DNA of 64,000 nucleotides from Halobellus salinus (GTDB lineage Archaea; Halobacteriota; Halobacteria; Halobacteriales; Haloferacaceae), in NCBI RefSeq assembly GCF_014646875.1, contig NZ_BMOC01000007.1, forward strand, positions 1 to 64,000, read 5' to 3'. Positions within the stretch are counted from its first letter, which is position 1. Every line of letters begins with the position of its first letter. The position numbers and the translations under genes were made by a program. Shown piece by piece: positions 45,252-54,937 of this stretch. The notes under the pieces were generated by a model. It saw nothing but the letters and a program-made list of their open reading frames with translations, was not told the origin of the DNA and ran no database searches.

Positions 45252-45567
45252 TCAGGAACTCCTGATGCGGCGGTAGGCATCGTCAACTGACAACCCCGTT
45301 CGTCCGGTGAAACGTGCCCACCATAGCACGAGTCCAACGAGGAGAACCCCTGGCAGCAAAATCAGCAGTGTATCGAGAGTCCCAGCCACCGTTCGCTCGG
45401 CCGTGACAAGCTTTGGGTACGGACTGGCACCCGTTCCGACGACCAGGTGAAGTGGATGCCGGTTGGGAGCGCGAGACGTCCCGTTGACAGATATGCGTAA
45501 GAATCCGCTTGACGGCCGTCCGCCTGTCTGTGGTTTGGGTTTCTTCCTCTCGGTTCGTCGGTTGCAT
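45252..45567 (-). pseudogene. Small membrane-protein gene with a frameshift
   Basis: On the minus strand an ATG at 45,567 follows a TATA-like GATATAC by about 20 bp, a good leaderless promoter. The frame begins MQPTNREEETQTTDRRTAVKRIL. It soon loses protein-like character, while another frame then encodes PYPKLVTAERTVAGTLDTLLILLPGVLLVGLVLWWARF and SVDDAYRRIRSS, a transmembrane helix with a charged tail and a stop at 45,252. A one-base indel would join the two parts. Protein family unknown. Confidence 0.35.
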
Positions 45568-45699
45568 ATGTGTCCCTACTCAGTATATCACACCACCCGA
45601 AACAACGACCACGGTTCGTGTTGTGAGTAGTGCTACCGAGTCCCGGGTACGGATATACACCCCTCGTGGGGCAAAACAACGCCCACTATCCGAGTCGGG

Positions 45700-45818
45700 G
45701 GCCGAACTGGCACGGCCCACAACCCCACCGTGCGGTGCCACGGGTGAGGAACCTCCCGCCGTGGGACGGCCGGTCTGTGACCGGTACCCCCACGACTTCA
45801 GTCGTGGAAGAATGTCAG
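45700..45818 (+). mobile_element. Solo right end of a tnpB-type IS200/IS605 element
   Basis: The hairpin CCCACGAC-TTCA-GTCGTGG (45,789-45,807) followed by AAGAATGTCAG matches the reverse strand of the element end at 19,283-19,320. Upstream, GAGGAACCTCCCGCCGTGGGACGGCCGGTCTGTGACCGG contains further short inverted repeats (CCGGTC...GACCGG), as expected for the scaffold part of a TnpB guide RNA. No tnpB remains. Boundaries on the left are approximate. Confidence 0.5.
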
Positions 45819-45893
45819 AACGCTAACTATACGCCCGTTCGACACATTGGAGACAGATTCACACTCATCTGCGGCACCCTCGGATACGACTGC

Positions 45894-46127
45894 TCATCGG
45901 TCTCGGTTTGTCGTTGTCCCCGTGTGTCGATGCGCAGCGTCCCACTCCTCAAACATACCGTAGTCGGTCATCGTTGTCATACCAGCGATTGCAGCTCGAA
46001 GACTAATTCCGACCAGCGGAATGTCAGCAACTGTCACGATCACGTCCGCTTGCACTACGACACCCTCACGTAACAGCACGTCGACAAGCTCGACTATTGC
46101 GTGGGTCTCGTCTTTCGTTGGCTCCAT
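45894..46127 (-). CDS. gvpM: Gas vesicle protein GvpM
   Basis: GvpM is a GvpA-family minor protein needed early in gas-vesicle assembly. The 77-residue product has the GvpA-like core IVELVDVLLREGVVVQADVIVTVADIPLVGISLRAAIAGMTTMTDYG. The start is [10 protein letters not shown] at 46,127, which overlaps the gvpL stop by one base. It is the last gene of the leftward gvpD-M set. Confidence 0.9.
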   Translation of the reverse strand: MEPTKDETHAIVELVDVLLREGVVVQADVIVTVADIPLVGISLRAAIAGMTTMTDYGMFEEWDAAHRHTGTTTNRDR

Positions 46128-46981
46128 TACTCTGATCCAATATCTGGCGCGAACGTATACGGGGGCCACGGCCCGGTGAATCGGATCTCTACCCCATTCT
46201 GTTCGACGATTGTATCCAATCGCTCACCGAGCAGCTTTTCGGCGTCTTCGTCCGCAAGAACGGCTACTTGTAAGACCTGCTCCTGCTCGGTAGATGTGTC
46301 GGCATCGCCGGAGAGCGTGGGGCGCGAGTCCTGTTCGACGAGGCTGTTCACCACCGGGGTGATAGTCTCTTTCAACTGCGCTGCTAGTTCGGTCCGTTGA
46401 TCGTGTTTCAATTCTCGAACGTGCTTATCGTACTGTTTCTCGAGCAGGAACTGTTTTCCTGCACCCGATTGTTGTTGGCGCTGTTGCAACTCCTGAAGTC
46501 GGTCATCCCGCTCCGTAATTCGGTCCTCAAACGGGGACGGATCCCACTCCAGAGTGATGCGGTACTCCCACATCCCTGCAAACGACTGTACGTCTCTGTG
46601 GATGCTCTCATACTGGTCGGCCAACCAGTGTTTGACGCTTTCGTCACCCCCCTCAAGAACGGTGTCAAACCGCATTGGCAGCGGTGTCCCGAATACGTCA
46701 CCTGCTGCGTCAACCACCTGCTGGTGGGTAACCACCCATTGTTTGATCCGTTCGAGGTCGTCTGCAGTATACACCGTGTCACAGTCGTGAACGACAGCAC
46801 CGATTTCGTCACTCTCGATGAGGTACACGCGGTTCCCGTCGATGCCTGCCGTGGGTAGTGTCTCTGTGTCCGAGGTCGTGGTATCGACCGCACAGTACAG
46901 ATAGCGCCCCTGCCGAACGGATTGCTCATCGTCCGCCGCGGTGGTCTGTGCGTCGTCCAGCGACCGGGAGCGATCTGTCAT
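46127..46981 (-). CDS. gvpL: Gas vesicle protein GvpL
   Basis: The 284-residue protein is GvpL of the GvpF/L family, which interacts with several minor Gvp proteins during nucleation. It contains [50 protein letters not shown] and the family hallmark near the C-terminus, [16 protein letters not shown] central coiled-coil-like, Gln-rich region ([11 protein letters not shown]) is present. It overlaps gvpK by 4 bp and gvpM by 1 bp. Confidence 0.95.
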   Translation of the reverse strand: MTDRSRSLDDAQTTAADDEQSVRQGRYLYCAVDTTTSDTETLPTAGIDGNRVYLIESDEIGAVVHDCDTVYTADDLERIKQWVVTHQQVVDAAGDVFGTPLPMRFDTVLEGGDESVKHWLADQYESIHRDVQSFAGMWEYRITLEWDPSPFEDRITERDDRLQELQQRQQQSGAGKQFLLEKQYDKHVRELKHDQRTELAAQLKETITPVVNSLVEQDSRPTLSGDADTSTEQEQVLQVAVLADEDAEKLLGERLDTIVEQNGVEIRFTGPWPPYTFAPDIGSE

Positions 46982-47319
46982 CCGTTATCGTCCTGTCCGT
47001 GCGCTGCCCTCTGAAACGGGTGCGTTTCGTGCTCGGAGACCTGTTCGATCGCGTCGCGGACGACGTGGTCGAGATCATTCTTGAACTCAGACACGTCGTC
47101 ATCGATGTCTTCTTGCTGTTTCAGCCGCTCAATCTCGTCTTCCAGCGCTTGCAACTGCTGACCCAACTGTTCGATGTCCTCCTCCGAGAGCGTCCCTGAT
47201 TCCATCCGACGGACGGCCTCTTGCTCGAGAGCTTCAACCAGCAGTTCGATAACGGTTACAACCAGTGCCGTAAGCCCACCTTGGACATCATCGGCGTCAT
47301 CATCAAGGGCCAGTTGCAT
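46978..47319 (-). CDS. gvpK: Gas vesicle protein GvpK
   Basis: The 113-residue acidic protein has the GvpK core: [56 protein letters not shown]. It is an essential minor assembly protein. The start is [11 protein letters not shown] at 47,319; the frame open before it overlaps gvpJ and has no family features. It lies one base after the gvpJ stop and overlaps gvpL by 4 bp. Confidence 0.93.
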   Translation of the reverse strand: MQLALDDDADDVQGGLTALVVTVIELLVEALEQEAVRRMESGTLSEEDIEQLGQQLQALEDEIERLKQQEDIDDDVSEFKNDLDHVVRDAIEQVSEHETHPFQRAAHGQDDNG

Positions 47320-47320
47320 A

Positions 47321-47671
47321 TTAATCGCTCTGCTCCGACGATGAGGGTGGTGTCGATGAGGGACTCCCCGACGGGGACGGTGCCGGTTCGGTCGCTGGCG
47401 AGGGCTCGGTTTCGGTGCCGGACTCGGACGGGTCTGCCGGGATATTCGCAGCGGATTCGACACGCTCCATGTCTGTCCCAGTAGGAAATTCGAGCCCGTA
47501 CTCAGCCGCTGTTTCGAAGGAGGCAATCGCCGCCCGCAGTTCGATCCCAAGCAGCTCTGTATCCCCAACGCTGACGACGACATCGGCGTTGACGACAACC
47601 CCCTTATCCAACAGCATCTCTACCATTTCGGCGAGGTCACCTTGCGAGCGCGTCGGCTTCGGATCACTCAT
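47321..47671 (-). CDS. gvpJ: Gas vesicle protein GvpJ
   Basis: The 116-residue minor structural protein of the GvpA family has the core [51 protein letters not shown]. It is followed by a long Ser/Pro/Glu-rich tail, as in haloarchaeal GvpJ. It is thought to sit at the conical ends of the vesicle. It overlaps gvpI by 8 bp. Confidence 0.94.
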   Translation of the reverse strand: MSDPKPTRSQGDLAEMVEMLLDKGVVVNADVVVSVGDTELLGIELRAAIASFETAAEYGLEFPTGTDMERVESAANIPADPSESGTETEPSPATEPAPSPSGSPSSTPPSSSEQSD

Positions 47672-48095
47672 TAGTCTGGTCCTCGTTAGTACTCCGGTCT
47701 AACGGAGTCGTAGTGGTGTCCGACGTACCGGCTGACCCCGCGGGTTCGCTTGTTGTTCGCTGGTGGAGACGCTGTCCGTACAACCGCTCGCGCCCCGGCG
47801 CAGCCGAGTACTTGGGGGTCGACGGGACGGCCGAGTGAGAGTTTCGAACCGCGTTTTCAGCGTTCGTCTTCTGCGGCGGCACCGTTGAGTGCGCCGCCGG
47901 GTTTTCTACCCCGTCTCCACTCTCATCAGCCTCGTTGCGTCGGGCCTCCGACTGCTCGCGGTTACGTTTCCGCCGTCGAGCGAGGTTCTCGCGCTGTCGG
48001 AGCAACTTGCGGCGCGCGTTGTCCCGGCTGTGTTGTGCTTTAGCCCGTGCTTGTCGCGCTTTCCGCTCGTGTCGCTGTTGGTGTTTGTCACTCAT
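47664..48095 (-). CDS. gvpI: Gas vesicle protein GvpI
   Basis: The 143-residue, strongly basic protein starts MSDKHQQRHERKARQARAKAQHSRDNARRKLLRQRENLARRRKRNREQ and continues as low-complexity sequence. High positive charge and position between gvpH and gvpJ identify GvpI, an accessory protein affecting vesicle shape. It overlaps gvpH by 4 bp and gvpJ by 8 bp. Confidence 0.9.
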   Translation of the reverse strand: MSDKHQQRHERKARQARAKAQHSRDNARRKLLRQRENLARRRKRNREQSEARRNEADESGDGVENPAAHSTVPPQKTNAENAVRNSHSAVPSTPKYSAAPGRERLYGQRLHQRTTSEPAGSAGTSDTTTTPLDRSTNEDQTNE

Positions 48096-48658
48096 GTAGT
48101 CTCACCTCGGCTGGAATCCGACGCGTGTGAGGCGCGTATTTCGAGCACCTGGTTGTTGACCGTTATGTCGGTAATCCTCACTTCGGACTGACCAAGCGGA
48201 ACCCGCTTGATTTCCGTCCCATTGACCCAGAGGATCAACTCCGGCTCATCGGCAGCAATCTCGGCATCAACAACGTCGTCGTCAGCCACACCCGGCAGAT
48301 CAGCGATTATGATACGTTCGTCATCACTTGTTCCCTCACGGGTTTCGATGGCTATCGAATCACCCACGCTTCTCCGGGGGTACGATCGCTGTTCGGAATG
48401 CGACCGAGACGGTGATGCCCCCGTGCCCGGTGAGTGGTCACTCTGTCCCAGCCCGATTGACACAGTATACTCATAGTCGATGCGACTCGCTCCGCGGTCA
48501 CTCTGTCCCGACCCGCGGCGGTGACCTCCTTCCTCCCTGTCGATCTCGGCAAGCGCCTTGAGGAGGATCTGCAACTGGTCAAGCAGACCTGTCGGCTGGG
48601 TGGCTGTGTTCTCACGCTCGCTGTCGGGCGTCTCGTCGTTGTCTTTGTGCGGTGGCAT
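48092..48658 (-). CDS. gvpH: Gas vesicle protein GvpH
   Basis: The 188-residue protein has an N-terminal helix common to GvpH (LLDQLQILLKALAEIDREEGGHRRGSG). Its C-terminal domain resembles Hsp20/alpha-crystallin (DERIIIADLPGVADDDVVDAEIAADEPELILWVNGTEIKRVPL). It is an accessory protein, likely chaperone-like for vesicle proteins. It overlaps gvpG by one base and gvpI by 4 bp. Confidence 0.93.
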   Translation of the reverse strand: MPPHKDNDETPDSERENTATQPTGLLDQLQILLKALAEIDREEGGHRRGSGQSDRGASRIDYEYTVSIGLGQSDHSPGTGASPSRSHSEQRSYPRRSVGDSIAIETREGTSDDERIIIADLPGVADDDVVDAEIAADEPELILWVNGTEIKRVPLGQSEVRITDITVNNQVLEIRASHASDSSRGETT

Positions 48659-48909
48659 TACTGTTTGATCTCCACGCGGCCGCGCATCTGTTCTTGTATC
48701 TGTTGCGCCAGTTCGAGTTGTATCTCGAGCTCTTGCTTGCGCCGTTGATATTCGTCTTCGGACCGCTCACCCACCTCGTAGAGAAGTCGGTTTTCCTTGA
48801 TATCATCCCGGATCGCGTCGGTATCGTACATCTCGTCAAGCGCCATCGTGTGTATGATGTCCACCAGCGAGAGAAACGGTTTCACCAGCAGATCGTCTAT
48901 AATGAACAT
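48658..48909 (-). CDS. gvpG: Gas vesicle protein GvpG
   Basis: The 83-residue protein has the GvpG pattern: MFIIDDLLVKPFLSLVDIIHTMALDEMYDTDAIRDDIKENRLLYEVGERSEDEYQRRKQELEIQLELAQQIQEQMRGR. It is mostly helical with a coiled-coil C-terminus. It is an essential minor protein in early assembly. It is 3 bp after gvpF and overlaps gvpH by one base. Confidence 0.95.
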   Translation of the reverse strand: MFIIDDLLVKPFLSLVDIIHTMALDEMYDTDAIRDDIKENRLLYEVGERSEDEYQRRKQELEIQLELAQQIQEQMRGRVEIKQ

Positions 48910-48912
48910 GTG

Positions 48913-49554
48913 TTACCGCCCCCCCTGTTGCTCGGCCCCAATATGGATATCTACGAAGTTGTATGGGGGCCACGGTCCGGTGTACTTGATGATCAACTCG
49001 TCGTCGTACTCCGACTCAATCCCATCAATCGCGGCATCGAAGGCGTCGCGCTGGTCACGGTCTACGAGGTACGACTTGTTGACGATCAGGCGGTCCATGA
49101 ACAGATCGTTCTCAGTTTCGCTGGCACTCAACCCTGTCAGTTGGTCTGTGACAGATGCGTAGACGTTTTCTCGAGGGGTCGCGTCGTCAGCAGGCGCGAG
49201 TATCTTCACACCAAGTTCGACAGTCCCCTTGATATCGTTGAACGTACTACGCAACGCGCGTCGTGCGCTGCGTAGTACGCCTTTGAGCGTGCGCTTGTTT
49301 TTGAACGCCATCCCAAAACTCATCGGGACGACTGTCCGCCCCCCATCGTACTCCAGCACGCGTTGTAAGACGGTATTGTGCGCCTCTACGTCCTCGTCGG
49401 TACGTTCAGGCTCAGTCGTATCGATGTCGGACACGACTGCGGAGAAGGTCCTGTAATCAACCGTGTAAATCCGGTCTGCGCCAGCGACGCCTTCGGTGGC
49501 TACCTCAAGATCTTCCTGTTCGACAATTCCGTACGTGTATATGTTCTCACTCAT
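48913..49554 (-). CDS. gvpF: Gas vesicle protein GvpF
   Basis: The 213-residue protein begins [18 protein letters not shown] and carries VVPMSFGMAFKNKRTLKGVLRSARRALRSTFNDIKGTVELGVKIL and the terminal YTGPWPPYNFVDIHIGA, the GvpF/L hallmark. GvpF binds GvpA and is proposed to start vesicle formation. Start 49,554 overlaps the gvpE stop by 8 bp. Confidence 0.95.
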   Translation of the reverse strand: MSENIYTYGIVEQEDLEVATEGVAGADRIYTVDYRTFSAVVSDIDTTEPERTDEDVEAHNTVLQRVLEYDGGRTVVPMSFGMAFKNKRTLKGVLRSARRALRSTFNDIKGTVELGVKILAPADDATPRENVYASVTDQLTGLSASETENDLFMDRLIVNKSYLVDRDQRDAFDAAIDGIESEYDDELIIKYTGPWPPYNFVDIHIGAEQQGGR

Positions 49555-50122
49555 TGGTCGAACTCCGATGGTGTTGATTGTCCTTGCAATCACTCAGGGC
49601 TACTCTGAGCACGAACGAAAACAGCAGTAACTGATCAGCCACGCGGTCTACTCGGGTGAGTACCTCCTCGAGATCCGATATCTTGTACACCTTGCTCTTA
49701 CGCAATCTGTGTACCTCAATAGTGCCACTGTCTGCAAGGTCGGTCAAATGCGGATACACCGTGCCCGGGCTCAGGTCCGTATTAAACACCCTCCGAACGT
49801 CCTCTAACAGTTCCTTGCCGCAGGCACCGTTGCGCATACCAATCATAAGGAGAAGGATTTCGTCGATATACTCGGTAACGATCTCATCCCTGACCGTGTG
49901 CAGTTGGTCACTGTCAACCCACCTGCCCATCGTCGTAGACGCGTCGTCAGTCAGCGGCGCGTCCGCGTGGTGTTGCACCGACCACTCGTCGTCCCGTCGG
50001 CTTGCCTGAGGTGACTCACTACCGGTGTCGAGTATCGATTCGAGGTCTGAGAATGTAACTGAGCCTACGGTGTCGGTATCAACGTCCGCGGCGAGTTCTT
50101 CCAGTAGGTCGTCCACTGTCAC
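49547..50122 (-). CDS. gvpE: Transcriptional activator of gas vesicle genes GvpE
   Basis: The 191-residue regulator has a disordered acidic N-terminus and a PadR-like winged helix: [76 protein letters not shown]. GvpE activates the gvpA and gvpD promoters through an upstream activating sequence. A cysteine-containing tail follows. It overlaps gvpD by 4 bp and gvpF by 8 bp, so activator, repressor and minor proteins are co-transcribed. Confidence 0.93.
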   Translation of the reverse strand: MTVDDLLEELAADVDTDTVGSVTFSDLESILDTGSESPQASRRDDEWSVQHHADAPLTDDASTTMGRWVDSDQLHTVRDEIVTEYIDEILLLMIGMRNGACGKELLEDVRRVFNTDLSPGTVYPHLTDLADSGTIEVHRLRKSKVYKISDLEEVLTRVDRVADQLLLFSFVLRVALSDCKDNQHHRSSTNE

Positions 50123-51729
50123 ACCATCTCCGTGAGCGTGGTTTTTGTGATCGACTCAGACCGCGTGGTACCGATTCCGAGCAGGGGTGTCAGTGGGTTC
50201 TCGCCATACAGGATAGTGGCATCACCAAATCGTTCCAGCCGAAGGTGCATATCCGCAACTCGATCCGCCCACGTGCGGAGTTCAGTCCCAGGGTTGGTGA
50301 GGAGGAGAGCCAGATCGTTGTGGAGCGCGACGTAGTTCGCAAAGTCCCCCAACCTGGCTTCGAACGCCTCCTGCGCTGCGTCCATACTGATCACGTGCAA
50401 CAGCGGATCTTCGGTTTCGTTCCGCACCTGTTCGGTATAGGTTATATACGCCCCATACGAGAGCTGACCGCCTTTCACTGGCGACTCGAACTTGTTACCG
50501 ACCGGCCGCGACTGCTCTCGCCCCGCAACTCCGTCAACTGACGGGGGCTTCTCGCCCTGTGTACACGTCGCCTCTGCCGGCGTCGCTGTGACGGCCCGTG
50601 TGGATGTCGGTGTCGTCTCCCCAGCGGACGCGTGAGTGTCCGGCTGGGCGCCTTGACCTCCGCCGTCAGTGGGGCCCACATACGCCTCGAATATATGACA
50701 GTAATCGTCGAAGGTCTGTTGAGACAGCACCGTGGTGAGGTCGTTGTGTAGTAAGCCAGGACTGGCTTTCTGTGGGGGGACAACCGCGACACCCATCTTC
50801 CGGGAAAGGAAGTTGCGAATTGTCGGGAGCGTCAGCACGGACCACGCGTCACGGCACAGTTCGGCCCCGAAGTCGAGATGAACGACGCTGCCGCGGTTGT
50901 ACCCGTCCGAGAGGAAACGATCGAGGTCACGGATACCCGTCGAGAATTTGGCCTTTGAGTTCACCAATGACTCCCACGAGCCATCTCCCGTTCCTGTTCT
51001 GACCGTCGGCAGTCTGACCGGTGTGATCGATTGAAACCGGCCGTCGGCCAGGGTGAACGGCTGTAAACGGTTCCCGATCCGGACACCCCGGAGCTTTTTT
51101 AACTGAAGATACCGACGTGTTCGCCCCCGCTCGTCGTCTTCAACATTGAGGGTGATGACACCATCAACGACGTACTCAAGCGATACGGGCTCTGCTGTTT
51201 CCGACACCAAGATCAAACGGATGTTCTCCTCACGCGCAAGAACGACCAGCTGGTTCGTCACCGCCTCGATGCTGGGGGGGTCGTCGCTGCGCGCACTCAG
51301 GTACTCGTAGGTGAGTTCCCAGCTGTCGAATGCGATTGTGAGTTGGGTGGTCGCAGCGCTGATCTCTTGGATCCACCTGATCAGTGAGTCCAGGTTGAGT
51401 TTCTCGAACGGAACGTCTACATCCAGTGGGAGGTCGAATGGGTCCTGCGAGAGGTCGAGAATCGCAGTCGTGTTGAGCGATGAGTGATCGTCGAAGTACA
51501 TCCCGTGGATCGTCTCTTGGTCAACACGTGTGGACACGTAGAGGGCATCACCATCCCGATTCATCATGTCGAGACCACGGATTGTAAACAGGGTTTTGCC
51601 TGTGCCTGGTGCACCGTTGACGAGGAGCGCCTGCCCGACGTCACCCGTGAAAAAGCGGCTAACTTCCCGGGGGAATGGCGCGAAGCCACCGTGGTCTGCA
51701 GGCGATTGAGCCGGACGTGGTGAAATCAT
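50119..51729 (-). CDS. gvpD: Gas vesicle regulator GvpD (P-loop repressor)
   Basis: The 536-residue protein has a P-loop NGAPGTGKT at residues 39-46 within a RecA/KaiC-like domain ([41 protein letters not shown]). A second RecA-like half follows ([26 protein letters not shown]). GvpD reduces expression by binding GvpE and promoting its loss. A disordered segment lies near residues 360-420. The start ATG 51,729 leaves a 180-bp divergent region to gvpA. Confidence 0.95.
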   Translation of the reverse strand: MISPRPAQSPADHGGFAPFPREVSRFFTGDVGQALLVNGAPGTGKTLFTIRGLDMMNRDGDALYVSTRVDQETIHGMYFDDHSSLNTTAILDLSQDPFDLPLDVDVPFEKLNLDSLIRWIQEISAATTQLTIAFDSWELTYEYLSARSDDPPSIEAVTNQLVVLAREENIRLILVSETAEPVSLEYVVDGVITLNVEDDERGRTRRYLQLKKLRGVRIGNRLQPFTLADGRFQSITPVRLPTVRTGTGDGSWESLVNSKAKFSTGIRDLDRFLSDGYNRGSVVHLDFGAELCRDAWSVLTLPTIRNFLSRKMGVAVVPPQKASPGLLHNDLTTVLSQQTFDDYCHIFEAYVGPTDGGGQGAQPDTHASAGETTPTSTRAVTATPAEATCTQGEKPPSVDGVAGREQSRPVGNKFESPVKGGQLSYGAYITYTEQVRNETEDPLLHVISMDAAQEAFEARLGDFANYVALHNDLALLLTNPGTELRTWADRVADMHLRLERFGDATILYGENPLTPLLGIGTTRSESITKTTLTEMV

Positions 51730-51791
51730 TATACTCTAGTCGCGGTAGCGGGCGTTCACCACCGCTGTATGGGGACCGCTCCACACCCCGT

Positions 51792-51823
51792 CACCGGAGT
51801 TTCCGGTGCATTTACACTTATAG
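51792..51823 (-). promoter_or_regulatory. gvpD promoter and leader hairpin
   Basis: Reading leftward, CTATAAGTG at 51,823-51,815 is a good TATA box, predicting a start near 51,790-51,795 and a leader of about 65 nt before the gvpD ATG. A perfect 7-bp hairpin (CACCGGA-GTT/AAC-TCCGGTG) at 51,792-51,808 falls around the predicted start site. Its role is unknown. Confidence 0.55.
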
Positions 51824-51844
51824 ATTTTCCTCATTACAGACAGT

Positions 51845-51870
51845 GAAATCATCCAAACATAATTTTAATA
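51845..51870 (+). promoter_or_regulatory. gvpA promoter with candidate GvpE activating sequence
   Basis: TTTTAATA at 51,863-51,870 is the TATA box. Immediately upstream GAAATCATCCAAACA (51,845-51,859) resembles the two-part activating sequence described for haloarchaeal gvpA promoters, which sits next to the BRE. The predicted start near 51,890-51,895 gives a leader of roughly 20 nt, as known for gvpA messages. Confidence 0.6.
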
Positions 51871-51909
51871 GCCGGATCTGGTTACGACCGGGTAACACCC
51901 AGATTACCG

Positions 51910-52128
51910 ATGGCACAACCAGATTCCTCAAGCTTGGCAGAAGTCCTTGACCGCGTACTGGACAAAGGCGTTGTCGTAGACGTATACGCCCGCCTGTCTT
52001 TGGTGGGCATCGAGATCCTGACCGTCGAGGCACGAGTCGTCGCCGCCTCGGTGGACACGTTCCTCCACTACGCAGAGGAAATCGCTAAAATCGAACAGGC
52101 CGAACTTACTGCCGGCGCCGAGGCCTGA
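51910..52128 (+). CDS. gvpA: Major gas vesicle structural protein GvpA
   Basis: GvpA forms the ribbed wall of the gas vesicle. The 72-residue protein is nearly invariant across haloarchaea: [65 protein letters not shown]. The C-terminus stops a few residues earlier than in the classic Halobacterium protein, as I recall it. It starts the rightward gvpA-C-N-O set. Confidence 0.97.
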   Translation: MAQPDSSSLAEVLDRVLDKGVVVDVYARLSLVGIEILTVEARVVAASVDTFLHYAEEIAKIEQAELTAGAEA

Positions 52129-52208
52129 CGTACGGGCCTCCTAACCCGGCGTGTGAGTACTGTATTGTCCCTGAAACAGCATTACCACCCCGGGTACACA
52201 GTCACCCT

Positions 52209-53318
52209 ATGAGTGTCACAGACAAACGCGACGAGATGAGAGCGGCCCGCGAGGAGTTCGCGGAGGCACAGTACGAGTTCGAATCATACGCTGAGGAGTT
52301 TGCAGCCGACGTCGAAACGAAAGCAGACGAGGTCGACGACCTCGTTGCTGCGATCAGCGATGTCCGGGCGGAGATGGGTAGTACGACAGATGCATTCGAC
52401 AGGTACCGCGACGAGTTCGCCGCCGACGTTGGGGTTTTGCGCGACGACATTGACACCCAGCGGGACGTGATCCGCGAGCTCCGAGACGCGTTCAACACAT
52501 ACGCTGACACCTTCGCGGCAGACGTCGAAGACAAACAGGACATCGACGACCTCCTGGCCGCGATTGCGGCGTTCCGGACGGAAATGAACACCACCAACGA
52601 GGCGTTTGCGGCGTACTCCGACGAGTTCAACGCCGAGATCGATCAGTTCCACGCCGCCACCGCGGACCAACGCGACAGCTTCGATGCCACCGCCGACGCC
52701 GTCGCAGAGTACCGAGAGGAGTTCCACGCCGAAGGGGTTGACTCACTGCGTGAGGCGATCGGTGACTTCCGAGCAGAGCTCGAAGCGACCGAGCAAGGCT
52801 TCGCCGCCTTCGTTCGTAGGTTCTACGGCCACGAGGCCACAACCGAGGCAGTTGCCGCTGACACGGAGGCCGAATCCGCCGAAATCGACACTGACGTCGA
52901 CGCGGACGCAGAGGCCTCACCAGACGACACTGACGTCGACGCGGACGCAGAGACCTCACCAGACGACACTGACGTCGACGCGGACGCAGAGGCCTCACCA
53001 GACGACACTGACGTCGACGCGGACGCAGAGGCCTCACCAGACGACACTGACGTCGACGCCCGTGGCGTCGAAGCAGACACCGACCCGGTCGAAGCTGAAC
53101 CACCGGCTCAGGACGCAGCAGGTGGTCCTGCGAATGTGTCCGACGAGACAGGCGAAGAACACGTCACGGAGGAAGCACCGGAAAATATGATCGAGTGTCG
53201 GATGTGTGGCGAATACTACAAGGCGATCACGGAACCCCACCTCCAGACACACGATATGACGATTCAGGACTACCGCGATGAGTTCGGCGATGACGCCCCA
53301 CTCCGGCCAAATGATTAA
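52209..53318 (+). CDS. gvpC: Gas vesicle outer-surface protein GvpC
   Basis: The 369-residue protein strengthens the outside of the vesicle. Residues 1-215 contain several imperfect repeats of about 32-38 residues around F..Y..EFAADV...DD, such as FESYAEEFAADVETKADEVDDLVAAI. An acidic tandem-repeat segment follows (four 13-residue DTDVDADAEASPD units). The C-terminal domain has ECRMCGEYYKAITEPHLQTHDMTIQDYRDEFGDDAPL, a C2H2-like metal site seen in haloarchaeal GvpC. It is 80 bp after gvpA. Confidence 0.93.
   Translation: MSVTDKRDEMRAAREEFAEAQYEFESYAEEFAADVETKADEVDDLVAAISDVRAEMGSTTDAFDRYRDEFAADVGVLRDDIDTQRDVIRELRDAFNTYADTFAADVEDKQDIDDLLAAIAAFRTEMNTTNEAFAAYSDEFNAEIDQFHAATADQRDSFDATADAVAEYREEFHAEGVDSLREAIGDFRAELEATEQGFAAFVRRFYGHEATTEAVAADTEAESAEIDTDVDADAEASPDDTDVDADAETSPDDTDVDADAEASPDDTDVDADAEASPDDTDVDARGVEADTDPVEAEPPAQDAAGGPANVSDETGEEHVTEEAPENMIECRMCGEYYKAITEPHLQTHDMTIQDYRDEFGDDAPLRPND
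52887..53060. repeat. 39-bp coding tandem repeat in gvpC, four units plus a partial
   Basis: The unit GACACTGACGTCGACGCGGA plus 19 bases is repeated at 52,887, 52,926, 52,965 and 53,004 with almost no change, then continues for 18 bases. The low divergence indicates recent expansion. Confidence 0.95.
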
Positions 53319-53320
53319 TT

Positions 53321-54364
53321 ATGGTGGACAACTCCCGGAAACGAAAGGTACGTGGCTCACAGGTGCGCTCCTCACACGAGGAAAAGAAACAACAGCGAAC
53401 ACAGCAGCAAGAAGATAAAGAGATCGAGCGGCTGGAAAAGACCCACGATGGTCGCCGTCAGGAGCCACCGACTGACACCGATGGGAATTTTATCCCCGAA
53501 CAGCAGCCGTTTATCGAAACCGAGGCCGTCAAGCAGGTGCAAACGCGGATGGAGCGGTGGCTTGATGTGGGGCGTCCTGTCCACGTGATCGGCCCCACCG
53601 GCAGCGGAAAAACCTCGGTGGCGATGCACGTCGCACGGGAGCGCGACCGCCCCGTGGTTTGGATCAACGGCGACGCCGAACTCACGACGAGCGATCTCGT
53701 TGGCGAATACGCTGAGGAAGAACGGATCTCAGAGCGGGATCAATACATCCATAATGTGTTCAAGAGCAAGGATATCATCCGAGATCGGTGGGTGGATAAC
53801 CCCCTGACACTCGCTGTTAAAGAGGGCGCGACGCTCGTCTACAACGAGTTCTCCCGCACCAAACCCGTCGCGAACAACGTGCTACTGTCGGTCTTCGAAG
53901 AAGGCGTTCTCGAGTTGCCGGGGAAGCGTGGCGACTCACGCCACGTCGATGTCCACCCCGAGTTTCAAGCCATCCTCACCTCGAACTCCGTTGAGTACGC
54001 CGGCGTCCACGAACCACAGGATGCGTTGCTCGATCGCCTCATCGGCATCTACATGAACTTCTACGACCGTGAGACGGAAATCGAGATCGTACAAGCCCAC
54101 GTGGAGGCGCTCGGCAGTACGGAGATTGAACAGATTGTGCGAATTATGCGCGAACTCCGCGAAACGCTCGACATTACTGTCGGCACACGAGCCGAAATTA
54201 TGGCCGCCGAAGGGGCAACCACCGCCGATACCCTTGATACGGCGACCATAGCTGACATCTGTACGGACGTACTGGCCTCAAAAGTGGGCCAGCGGAGCGA
54301 TGTCCACGAGCTCCGAGACGGGATCGATGCCACGCTTGACAGGATGGGAGCCAGTCTTTCTTAA
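53321..54364 (+). CDS. gvpN: Gas vesicle AAA+ ATPase GvpN
   Basis: The 347-residue MoxR-like AAA+ protein has Walker [10 protein letters not shown] at residues 91-99. It has the Walker B region [25 protein letters not shown] and sensor [35 protein letters not shown]. GvpN enhances vesicle growth. The first 60 residues are highly charged, longer than in some homologues. It lies 2 bp after gvpC. Confidence 0.96.
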   Translation: MVDNSRKRKVRGSQVRSSHEEKKQQRTQQQEDKEIERLEKTHDGRRQEPPTDTDGNFIPEQQPFIETEAVKQVQTRMERWLDVGRPVHVIGPTGSGKTSVAMHVARERDRPVVWINGDAELTTSDLVGEYAEEERISERDQYIHNVFKSKDIIRDRWVDNPLTLAVKEGATLVYNEFSRTKPVANNVLLSVFEEGVLELPGKRGDSRHVDVHPEFQAILTSNSVEYAGVHEPQDALLDRLIGIYMNFYDRETEIEIVQAHVEALGSTEIEQIVRIMRELRETLDITVGTRAEIMAAEGATTADTLDTATIADICTDVLASKVGQRSDVHELRDGIDATLDRMGASLS

Positions 54365-54387
54365 GACTCGGTGTCCCAGACAGAAGT

Positions 54388-54819
54388 ATGACAAACCCAG
54401 CAAACGACCGATCGGATCACGACAACGAAAGCGAACGCGCCGAGGCGCTGTCCGCTCCCGACGGAGGGGACCCATCAGAGACAGCGGATGCCGGCGATAG
54501 CGACACCGAGCGGGACACGCAGGGCGACGACAACACCTCCTCACCGTCGAGCGAGGCGCTCAGTCTCGCTGATGCTCAACGACGAGCGGAGGAAGCCGCC
54601 AAAGCGCTGTTAGACCACCAATTCGAGGGAACTATTAAAGCGGAGACACCGGACGGCGGCGGCTGGCGGACGGTCGTTGAGGTGGTTGAGCGGAGTGCTA
54701 TCCCTAGCACACAGGATATTATCGGCCGCTACGAGATCATGTTTGATACGGCTGGGGAGGTAACCGGCTACGAACTACTTGAACGATACCGGCGTAACGA
54801 CATGAAAGAAGAGCTGTAA
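54388..54819 (+). CDS. gvpO: Gas vesicle protein GvpO
   Basis: The 143-residue protein has an acidic disordered N-terminus and the GvpO domain: [80 protein letters not shown]. It is required for vesicle formation in Halobacterium. It is 23 bp after gvpN and closes the rightward set. Confidence 0.94.
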   Translation: MTNPANDRSDHDNESERAEALSAPDGGDPSETADAGDSDTERDTQGDDNTSSPSSEALSLADAQRRAEEAAKALLDHQFEGTIKAETPDGGGWRTVVEVVERSAIPSTQDIIGRYEIMFDTAGEVTGYELLERYRRNDMKEEL

Positions 54820-54937
54820 TCGCACAGAGGGGCAAACTGTCGTGTTGCACAGCGGTGTCCCGTCGACAGCCGGAAGCTGCGTACCCCTGTACGAGTCTGT
54901 GAGCGGTGGTCTCAGAATTGGTGTACCTTCGGCCTCA

